The notes beneath the pieces are model-generated. The model worked only from the letters and a program-made list of their open reading frames with translations, had not been told where the DNA came from and did not search any database. A stretch of DNA of 58,146 nucleotides, taken from positions 1-58,146 of the forward strand of contig JAUWOY010000014.1 in NCBI GenBank assembly GCA_030611885.1, given 5' to 3'. This DNA comes from Chloroflexota bacterium (lineage in GTDB: Bacteria; Chloroflexota; Anaerolineae; VGOG01). The position numbers were made by a program, and so were the translations under genes. Positions 43,875 to 50,361 of the stretch are shown one piece after another. Numbering within the stretch: position 1 is the stretch's first letter; every line of letters begins with the position of its first letter.

Positions 43875-45011
43875 ATGTCCAAACGCTGGAGCCAATCCAC
43901 TAAGTGGCTGGTAATCATCAGTAGCCTGGCGGCTCTGGTGTGGATCATCGCTCGCTTCAGCCAGATCATCGCGCCCCTGGTCATTGCCGTCATACTGGCC
44001 TACGTTCTCAATCCCCTGGTCAGACTCCTCACTACCAGCACCAGGCTATCCCGCACCCTGGCGGTGGTCAGTGTCTACCTGGCCCTCCTCGTCATCCTGA
44101 GCCTGGCGCTGGTGGCCTTCGTTCCTAGCCTCATCCAGCAGGTGAAGAGCATGGATGTGGACCTTCAGGACAGCGTCGAGGACATCAGTAGCTTCTTCGA
44201 GGAGCCTCTCTTCATCTTCGGCTTCTACGTTGACCTCATGGCTGTCTACCAGGAGGTGAGCGGCACCCTGCAGAGCATCATCTCCCCCCTTGCCTCACAG
44301 ACGGTCTCTTTCCTCATCGGCTTGGCCTCTGGTTTCGCCTGGCTCATATTCGTCCTCATCGTTTCTTTCTACCTGCTCAAAGACCAGGGTAGGTTCGGTC
44401 GTTCTATAAATAAACTGGTGCCGGACGACTATCGGTATGAAGTGCGCCGGTTGGGAGAAGAAGTCAACGTCATCTGGAGCGCCTTCTTCCGGAGCCAGCT
44501 CGTTCTCTGTGCCGTCATAGGCACGTTGGTGGGGGTGACCATGCGGGTTGTGGGGGTGAGGAACGCCCTCATCCTGGGGATAATAGCTGGCGTCTTAGAG
44601 ATCATCCCCAACGTCGGCCCTACCATCGCCGCCATCCCCGCCGTCCTCATCGCCTACTTCCAAGGCTCCACCTACCTGCTCCTCTCCAACGGTTGGTTTG
44701 CCCTCCTGGTCATCGGCCTTTACGTGGTCATCCAGCAGTTGGAGAACAACATCCTGGTGCCCCGCATCATTGGCCGCAGCCTCAACCTGCACCCCCTGGT
44801 GGTTATCATCGGGGCTATCGCTGGGGCGAGACTGGCTGGCATCCTGGGCATGTTCCTGGCTGCCCCCATCCTCGCCAGCCTGCGCATTGTGGGGAACTAC
44901 GTTCACTGCAAGCTGTTGGACCTGGAGCCCTTCCCGGTGCAGGAGGACATTGAGGGGCCGGAGGCTATGCAAGAGGGGGAAGGTGAAACAGTTGTGGAAG
45001 TAGAAGAGTAG
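43875..45011 (+). CDS. AI-2E family (PerM/TqsA-like) membrane permease
   Basis: 378 residues with about seven to eight membrane spans: an N-terminal pair (LVIISSLAALVWIIARFSQI, VIAVILAYVLNPLVRLL), a soluble middle part, and the family core GVLEIIPNVGPTIAAIPAVL near 240 and IIGRSLNLHPLVVIIGAIAG near 298. Family members export varied solutes, and the AI-2 link is not general. Acidic C-terminal tail. A strong terminator follows at 45064. Confidence 0.9.
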   Translation: MSKRWSQSTKWLVIISSLAALVWIIARFSQIIAPLVIAVILAYVLNPLVRLLTTSTRLSRTLAVVSVYLALLVILSLALVAFVPSLIQQVKSMDVDLQDSVEDISSFFEEPLFIFGFYVDLMAVYQEVSGTLQSIISPLASQTVSFLIGLASGFAWLIFVLIVSFYLLKDQGRFGRSINKLVPDDYRYEVRRLGEEVNVIWSAFFRSQLVLCAVIGTLVGVTMRVVGVRNALILGIIAGVLEIIPNVGPTIAAIPAVLIAYFQGSTYLLLSNGWFALLVIGLYVVIQQLENNILVPRIIGRSLNLHPLVVIIGAIAGARLAGILGMFLAAPILASLRIVGNYVHCKLLDLEPFPVQEDIEGPEAMQEGEGETVVEVEE

Positions 45012-45063
45012 TAGCTGTGTCGGATGACCTGCCTGTGAGCAGGCAAGCAAATAAGGAATAGCG

Positions 45064-45096
45064 AAGCCGAGGCCTTGTGCCTCGGCTTTTTGTTTT
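45064..45096 (+). terminator. Rho-independent terminator after the permease
   Basis: AAGCCGAGGC (45064-45073), 5-nt loop, GCCTCGGCTT (45079-45088), then TTTGTTTT. Confidence 0.88.
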
Positions 45097-45234
45097 GTGG
45101 GTGGGGAAGAACACGGATTGGCAGGATTTACAGATCAGATCTATTCCCGCGCGGCAACTGCCCCTGCCAGTTTGCCGCCAAAGCGCAGGAATAAACCTCG
45201 CTCTACGAGGCTGTGCAAGTCCCGGCCCCGAAAG

Positions 45235-45495
45235 CTACGCCACCTTGACCAGATATTCGCGCAGGAGGGGCTGCCTCTGCCGTGCTTTCTTGGCCGTTGC
45301 GACCAGCTCTCGCAGGGTTTCTATGAGTTGATCGGTTGTCTTTGGAGTAAAAGATACCTCTCCGCAGGTGGGGCACACCCAGGCCGGTACGTACGGGATA
45401 CTAATTTGAATGCCATTGTCGCGATATTCGAAGACGGTTGTGCCCCGCTGCATTTTCGTGCTGCATTCCGAGCACATAGGTGTGGATTTATTCAT
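45235..45495 (-). CDS. YgiT/MqsA-type zinc-finger protein
   Basis: 86 residues. Two CxxC pairs (MCSECSTKMQRG and VCPTCGEVSF) form the zinc-binding module found at the N-terminus of MqsA-like antitoxins. A short helical tail follows (TTDQLIETLRELVATAKKAR) without the usual HTH signature. ATG 45495 begins just before the finger; ATG 45528 is an alternative 9 bp after the preceding stop. Third gene of the minus-strand operon 46497-45235. Antitoxin or transcription factor role is inference from family and operon. Confidence 0.75.
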   Translation of the reverse strand: MNKSTPMCSECSTKMQRGTTVFEYRDNGIQISIPYVPAWVCPTCGEVSFTPKTTDQLIETLRELVATAKKARQRQPLLREYLVKVA

Positions 45496-45537
45496 GGATG
45501 TCCACTTCGTTCCTGGTACGGCAGGCATGCAACGTGC

Positions 45538-45981
45538 TCAAGCTGGCACTTTTTCACCGATGACAGCCAGTGCCGGCGCGATCTCGCTCAGGGCGCGGGG
45601 GCGAATCGGGATGTGGATGATCTCGTCGGAGTGGGCCAGGGGCGTGCCCCAGGTGAAGAGTTGGGCGACACTTTGGAGATCCAGGCCATAGCAGAGGTTG
45701 GCTTCATCGAGGTGTCGGATCAACTCATCGTCCAGGGCAGCCAGTTCAGCTTCCTGTTCGGCGGTCAACTGGCCAGCGCGGTAGAGATCACCGAGTTGGT
45801 ATCGCATCCCCCAGGTCTGGCTGAATGACAGCCGGTGGTATAGGCGCTCCTCGTCGTCCATATCAGACCACCAGCCAGCCAATTCGGGGAGGTCCTTGAC
45901 CAACAGTCCATAATTGAGCAAGTACGTGTCACCTTCGCGGGTGGTGTGGGCCATAATATCGGGTTTGATTTGATTGTCCAT
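45538..45981 (-). CDS. Unrecognised acidic protein, middle gene of the three-gene operon
   Basis: 147 residues, acidic and helical, no membrane span. Contains MAHTTREGDTYLLNYGLLVK, DMDDEERLYHRLSFSQTWGM and an internal acidic helix AGQLTAEQEAELAALDDELI. I recognise no family. AAGGTGAT lies six bases before ATG 45981, and only 15 bp separate it from the upstream gene, so it is co-transcribed. Small acidic neighbours of a putative toxin are often immunity or antitoxin proteins, which is the main hypothesis. Confidence 0.7.
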   Translation of the reverse strand: MDNQIKPDIMAHTTREGDTYLLNYGLLVKDLPELAGWWSDMDDEERLYHRLSFSQTWGMRYQLGDLYRAGQLTAEQEAELAALDDELIRHLDEANLCYGLDLQSVAQLFTWGTPLAHSDEIIHIPIRPRALSEIAPALAVIGEKVPA

Positions 45982-45996
45982 TATTTTATCACCTTG

Positions 45997-46497
45997 CTAC
46001 CGATGTCGTCGAACGCTCCGATAAGCATCCGAGTTAAATACTTTCTCCGGGCCAGCAGTCTGGTAGCCAGTTATGAGCGTGCCGTATCGCGGACTATAGG
46101 CCACAAAGATGAACGGTGTGGAAGCTGGTGCTCCCGGAATATGAGAAGGAGCCAGAAAACCGAGAGCCGGTGCGCCGTAGTAATGGTATGCCCATATCTG
46201 CGCTTTAGGATGCCGAATAGCCTGCCGGAGATCCCGCACGTAGGTTTCGAGAGTTGTGCCCGGTGGCCATTGTTCGTCAAGGTAAACCCTTCTGAACAAA
46301 TGGAATTCACCCGCCGGGACTCGCGTCGGTACTGCGATCCCGCGTTGTGCTAACGCTTCCCGCCACCAACGCGGTGGCCGAATCAGCCGCGAGGCGAACG
46401 GCGCCTGGACTACGTGAGCCACGATCTGCGACAACTCGTCCTCTGTCGCCCGCCGACCAGATTCGATGAATTCGATGATGAGAGCGTCTATGTCCAT
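45997..46497 (-). CDS. Unrecognised basic-ended protein, first gene of the operon (possible RNase-fold toxin)
   Basis: 166 residues, soluble. The N-terminal 50 residues are helical (MDIDALIIEFIESGRRATED). The C-terminus reads FIFVAYSPRYGTLITGYQTA and ends in basic residues (SVRRHR). That strand pattern is reminiscent of BECR-fold RNase toxins, but I cannot assign a family. Its ATG at 46497 lies about 2 bases from the predicted transcription start of a consensus promoter, so the transcript should be leaderless. Confidence 0.7.
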   Translation of the reverse strand: MDIDALIIEFIESGRRATEDELSQIVAHVVQAPFASRLIRPPRWWREALAQRGIAVPTRVPAGEFHLFRRVYLDEQWPPGTTLETYVRDLRQAIRHPKAQIWAYHYYGAPALGFLAPSHIPGAPASTPFIFVAYSPRYGTLITGYQTAGPEKVFNSDAYRSVRRHR

Positions 46498-46505
46498 CGT
46501 AGTTC

Positions 46506-46534
46506 ATTATAGCATTGGATGACGGATGTGTCAA
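46506..46534 (-). promoter_or_regulatory. Perfect-consensus promoter of the 46497-45235 operon
   Basis: Minus strand TTGACA (46529-46534), 17-bp spacer, TATAAT (46506-46511): both boxes match consensus exactly. Expected start of transcription about 46499, next to ATG 46497. Confidence 0.8.
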
Positions 46535-46598
46535 CTCTTGTTTCACGCGAAATTCATGCAGGTTTCACTCTACTTTCACCTATAGATTGGGGAAGCTA

Positions 46599-46607
46599 TG
46601 CTATACT
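46599..46607 (+). promoter_or_regulatory. Possible extended -10 for the signalling island
   Basis: TGCTATACT at 46599-46607, about 65 bp before ATG 46672; no good -35 recognised. Confidence 0.4.
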
Positions 46608-46671
46608 TTGATTGTGATCTGACACGTTTTCCATTGCTTGAATGAGCTTGAGCGACATTGCAGAGGGGAAG

Positions 46672-47295
46672 ATGTCATTACTAATGGCACGAGAGGCCGC
46701 GGAGCACCTGAATGTCAGCCTGGCTACCCTGGGCAGGATGGAAAAGGAAGGGGAGTTGACGCCTTTCCGCACTCCCGGAGGCCACCGCCGCTACAGCCTG
46801 GAGATGTTGAACGAGTACCTGGAGGGGAGCCGACAGCGATCTCGGTCTGCGAGGCCGCCCCAAAATGCCCAGGGGGATAAGCTGCCGGATAGCGCGGTGA
46901 GGGTCCTCGTGGTGGACGATGAACCAGATACCGTCGAGCTGATCATCGAGGCGTTGCACGAAGATAGCGACGTCTACGAATTCGCTTCCGCCAGCACTTG
47001 CTATGAGATCGGCGTTCAAGTTGCAGCCTTCAAACCGGACCTCATCGTTCTGGGCCTGGCACAGCCTGAGACCGACGGGCGTGAGGTCTGCAAGAAGATA
47101 AAGAGCGATCCTGAGACAGAGCACATCAAGGTTGTGGGGGTAGTCGGGCCCGGAGAGAATGGAATGATCGGGGAGATGCTTCGCTACGGGGCGGATGATT
47201 GTCTGATCAAACCGCTCCAAATCGAGGAGCTCCAGCGATCGGTGCGATACTTGACCTCAAGAAAAACAGCAGTTGAAGATGAAATACGAAGATAA
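46672..47295 (+). CDS. BldC-like HTH fused to a degenerate receiver
   Basis: 207 residues. Residues ~5-50 are a MerR-superfamily/BldC-like winged HTH (MAREAAEHLNVSLATLGRME, PFRTPGGHRRYS). A linker and a receiver domain from ~75 follow. The receiver keeps the acidic pair (VVDDEPDT) and the conserved Lys (CLIKPL), but the phosphoacceptor is Gly (IVLGLAQPETDG) and the switch Thr is lost. Such a fusion puts DNA binding before, not after, the receiver. ATG 46672 is preferred for its GAGGGGAAG site; ATG 46642 is possible. Its end overlaps the kinase gene by 17 nt. Confidence 0.82.
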   Translation: MSLLMAREAAEHLNVSLATLGRMEKEGELTPFRTPGGHRRYSLEMLNEYLEGSRQRSRSARPPQNAQGDKLPDSAVRVLVVDDEPDTVELIIEALHEDSDVYEFASASTCYEIGVQVAAFKPDLIVLGLAQPETDGREVCKKIKSDPETEHIKVVGVVGPGENGMIGEMLRYGADDCLIKPLQIEELQRSVRYLTSRKTAVEDEIRR

Positions 47296-48580
47296 GACGA
47301 AAGAGCAACTTATAAAGGAACTGGTGGAAACGCGCCAACGAGTTGACGAATTGGAAGCGGCGGACACCGGGTGCAAGCAGGCGGAGGAGGCGCTCAAAGA
47401 GCTCCTGGGGACGATCGAGCGGGCCAAGCAGGAGTGGGAGTCTACGGCCGATTCGCTCCCTGACCTTGTTTGCCTGGTAGACGATCGAGGGCGCATCATC
47501 CGCACAAACCGGACTGTGGAAACCTGGAACCTGAGGCGGGTTGTGGATGTGAAGGGCCGGGAGTTCCATGAGCTTCTCCACTCTGACTGTGCGGATTCCT
47601 CCTGCTATCTCGACACCTTCTGGAAACGGGCATGGGAGGAGGCGATCCGGGGTCAACCCAGCCAATGCGAAGCCTATGACGAGATCTTGGAACGCTACGT
47701 CCTCGTCAGGGTTCAACCGTGGAAGAATGGGGAGAAGGGGACAGCGAACAGTTTTACAGTGGTCGTTGTGCGAGACATCACCGAGCGCAAGCAGGCGGAG
47801 GAGGCGCTGAAGGAGTACTCGGAGCGGCTGGAAGAGATGGTAGATGAACGCACCCAGGAGCTGCGAGGTGCCCAGCAACAACTGCTCCGCGCGGAAAGGT
47901 TGGCTGCCATAGGCCAGCTTGGAGCCAGCATAGGCCACGAGCTGCGCAATCCTCTCGGGATCATCAAGAACTCCACTTACTATCTCAACATGAAGCTGGG
48001 TCAGGCCAGCGGGAAGGTGAAGAAACACCTCGGTATCATAGAGAAGGAGATAACCAGGGCGAACAAGATCATCACTGACCTGATGGACTTCGCCAGGGTG
48101 AGGAGACCAACATTGCGAAAGACCGATGTTAACCTTCTGGTGAGGGAAGCGGTTTCACGCAGCAAGGTTCCTGAGAACGTGGAAGTGATCACACATTTGA
48201 AAAAGGGACTTTCTCCCCTGATGGCCGATCCGGGTCAGATAGAGCAGGTCTTCATAAATATGATCTCGAACGCCGCTCAGGCCATGACTTCGTCTAATTC
48301 AGCCGAGACGCGCGATGGGGGGAGATTGGAGATCTCCACCAGGGCTGAGGACGGATTCATCGTCACGGAATTCAAGGACAACGGTTGTGGGATTTCAGAG
48401 GAGAACCTGGGGAAGCTCTTCGAGCCCCTGTTTACCACCAAGACTAAAGGCATCGGTTTGGGTTTGGCAATCTCCACGGCGATCGTCGAGGCCCACGAAG
48501 GCTGCATCGAGGTGGAGAGCGAATTGGGGAAGGGAACTACCTTCACTGTCAAATTGCCAGCATCAGCCAATCGGGCATAG
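47279..48580 (+). CDS. PAS-containing sensor histidine kinase
   Basis: About 433 residues, no membrane span, so cytosolic. An N-terminal coiled coil (KTKEQLIKELVETRQRVDEL) precedes a PAS-like domain at ~55-160 ending in VVVVRDITERKQAEEALKEY. A second coiled coil follows, then HisKA with SIGHELRNPLGIIKNSTYYL (His near 220) and an intact HATPase: NMISNAAQAM, DNGCGI, FEPLFTTKTKGIGLGLAI. All catalytic boxes are present. A TTG at 47273 is an alternative to ATG 47279. It shares its HisKA region with the degenerate kinase at 49597, so the two are paralogues. Confidence 0.92.
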   Translation: MKYEDKTKEQLIKELVETRQRVDELEAADTGCKQAEEALKELLGTIERAKQEWESTADSLPDLVCLVDDRGRIIRTNRTVETWNLRRVVDVKGREFHELLHSDCADSSCYLDTFWKRAWEEAIRGQPSQCEAYDEILERYVLVRVQPWKNGEKGTANSFTVVVVRDITERKQAEEALKEYSERLEEMVDERTQELRGAQQQLLRAERLAAIGQLGASIGHELRNPLGIIKNSTYYLNMKLGQASGKVKKHLGIIEKEITRANKIITDLMDFARVRRPTLRKTDVNLLVREAVSRSKVPENVEVITHLKKGLSPLMADPGQIEQVFINMISNAAQAMTSSNSAETRDGGRLEISTRAEDGFIVTEFKDNGCGISEENLGKLFEPLFTTKTKGIGLGLAISTAIVEAHEGCIEVESELGKGTTFTVKLPASANRA

Positions 48581-48679
48581 GGCTTCGGAGTCTCAGTAGA
48601 TCCAAATTCTGATGCTGCATTGGATTCAGTTCAAACGGGTTTTCACGATACCACGATACCATGATGGGGGGATTAAGTT

Positions 48680-48901
48680 ATGGAGCATAGAAAACGTCTA
48701 CTCACAGCCAGGGAGGCCGCCGAGTACCTGGCTATCAGCCTTGACACCCTGGGCAGGATGGGCAAGGTGGGGCAGTTGGTGCCTTTCCGGACGCCAGGTG
48801 GCCACCGCCGCTATAGCCTGGCGATGTTAGACGAATACCTGGAAGGAAGCCGACGGCGTTCCCCAGCAACGACATCCCTGAATGGAGAAGAACTTGGATG
48901 A
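48680..48901 (+). CDS. BldC-like small HTH protein
   Basis: 73 residues: LLTAREAAEYLAISLDTLGR and PFRTPGGHRRYSLAMLDEYL without a gap-filling receiver. It matches the HTH part of the 46672 protein closely and is evidently a duplicate that lacks or has lost the receiver. ATG 48680 follows GGGGGGATTAAGTT. Its end overlaps the double receiver at 48882 by 20 nt; together the two genes resemble a split version of the 46672 fusion. Confidence 0.85.
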   Translation: MEHRKRLLTAREAAEYLAISLDTLGRMGKVGQLVPFRTPGGHRRYSLAMLDEYLEGSRRRSPATTSLNGEELG

Positions 48902-49655
48902 TAAAGTCAGTATCTTGATAGTGGACGACGAAACGGGCATGCGCGAAACCCTATATGATATCCTGGAGGATATGGGCTATTACGCTGCTATCGCCGTAGA
49001 CGGCCATGAAGCTATCCAGAAGGTCAAAGATAATGCCTTCGACGTCATCTTAATGGACGTCAAGATGCCGGGGATGGATGGGGTGGAGACTTTCAAACAG
49101 ATCAAGGGCATCCAGCCGGACGCAGCAGTGGTGATGATGACGGCCTACGCCGTCGAGGATCTCATCAAGGATGCTCTGCGCGAGGGAGCGTACGGCGTAC
49201 TCTACAAGCCTCTCGACATGGAGAGAGTGATCAGCGTCATTGATGGTATGAGGGAAGGGGGGTTCGTACTGGTGGTTGACGATGATCGCGCTAACTGCGA
49301 GTTCTTCAAGGACACACTAGAGACCAGAGGTTACCAGGTCACTATCGCTTGGAGTGGCGAGGAAGCGATCGAGATAGTGCGAGAGAACAGCTACGACATG
49401 ATCTTCATAGACATGAAGCTCCCGAACATGAGCGGCCTGGAGACGTATCTGGCCATCAAGGAAATCAATCCCCAGGCAGTCACGGTGATGATGACGGCCT
49501 ACTCCCAGGAAGCCGACGATTTATTAGAGGAACCTTTAGGGGCGGATGTTCATACTTATCTCTACAAGCCCTTTGAAATAGAGGAGGTGATTCAACTTGT
49601 TGACGGAATCTGTCATAGAAACCGCCAAGGAAGCGGGCAGGATGCAGGCCACTGA
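48882..49655 (+). CDS. Tandem double-receiver response regulator
   Basis: 257 residues with two complete receiver domains (about 8-125 and 127-245) and no output domain. Receiver 1: IVDDETGM, phospho-Asp in LMDVKMPGMDG, YKPLDM. Receiver 2: VVDDDRAN, phospho-Asp in FIDMKLPNMSG, YKPFEI. Both active sites are intact, so it is a plausible phosphate sink or relay between the kinases and downstream receivers (inference). It overlaps both neighbours. Confidence 0.9.
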   Translation: MEKNLDDKVSILIVDDETGMRETLYDILEDMGYYAAIAVDGHEAIQKVKDNAFDVILMDVKMPGMDGVETFKQIKGIQPDAAVVMMTAYAVEDLIKDALREGAYGVLYKPLDMERVISVIDGMREGGFVLVVDDDRANCEFFKDTLETRGYQVTIAWSGEEAIEIVRENSYDMIFIDMKLPNMSGLETYLAIKEINPQAVTVMMTAYSQEADDLLEEPLGADVHTYLYKPFEIEEVIQLVDGICHRNRQGSGQDAGH

Positions 49656-50361
49656 GCCGACTCCGTCTGAGGTGTCGCCCGCTGTGGGACGGCTGATAAG
49701 GATCGTGGGGCACGACCTCAGGAACAAGCTGGGGGTGATGAAGAACTCCATCTACTACCTCAACATGAAGCTGGGCCGCGGCGATCCAAAGGTGCAAAAG
49801 CACCTCCGGATCATGGGAAGGGAGGTCGCTAACGCCAACAGGATGGTTTCCGATTTGATGGACTTCGCCCTATCGAAGGAGCCTGCACTTCGGCAAAGCG
49901 ACGTCAAGGCGATCGTGGCGGAGGCGCTATCCCAGGCCTCCCTGCCAGATAGTTGGGAACCAGCCATCATCCTGGATGATGGCCTGCCGCCTCTAATGGC
50001 CGACGTCTTCCAATTGCAGAGGGCCTTCACCAACATAATTCTGAGGATTGTCGAAGGCGTGCCGGAAGGTGGTAAGCTCCAGATCATCGCCAGGGAGCAA
50101 GATGGCTTTGTGGAACTGGGGTTCGGAGCTGTTGGTCTCATCATCCCTGAGGAGAATCTGGCAGGGGCTGCTGCCCCCCTCGCATCGTCCGGTGGCACCA
50201 GTCTGGGAATGGCTGTGAGCAAGATGCTGGTGGAGGGCCACAGGGGCACCATTGAGGTAAAACGCCTGGCCAGGAACGGGACGGTTTTCGTGGTGAGATT
50301 GCCGCTGTTAAGCGAAGGAGAGAAAAAGCATGAACGAGAAGGCAAACATTCTAATAGTTGA
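49597..50361 (+). CDS. Degenerate histidine kinase (HisKA retained, ATP-binding boxes lost)
   Basis: 254 residues. HisKA is well kept: GHDLRNKLGVMKNSIYYLNM, His near 39, parallel to the 47279 kinase. The ATPase part has lost its boxes: the N-box reads NIILRIVE instead of NMISNAAQ, the G1 box has no DxGxG (FGAVGLIIPEENL) and the G2 box reads GGTSLGMAVSK. It may be a phosphotransfer or scaffold protein. TTG 49597 is the likely start: it follows AGGAGGTGAT at five bases, an essentially perfect anti-SD match. ATG 49642 is an alternative. It overlaps the double receiver by 59 nt and the ATPase gene by 32 nt. Confidence 0.8.
   Translation: MLTESVIETAKEAGRMQATEPTPSEVSPAVGRLIRIVGHDLRNKLGVMKNSIYYLNMKLGRGDPKVQKHLRIMGREVANANRMVSDLMDFALSKEPALRQSDVKAIVAEALSQASLPDSWEPAIILDDGLPPLMADVFQLQRAFTNIILRIVEGVPEGGKLQIIAREQDGFVELGFGAVGLIIPEENLAGAAAPLASSGGTSLGMAVSKMLVEGHRGTIEVKRLARNGTVFVVRLPLLSEGEKKHEREGKHSNS

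Noticed and set aside
45997-46497. Firm naming of the 166-residue protein as a BECR-fold toxin
   Set aside because: Only a weak C-terminal strand resemblance is visible; kept as a hypothesis.
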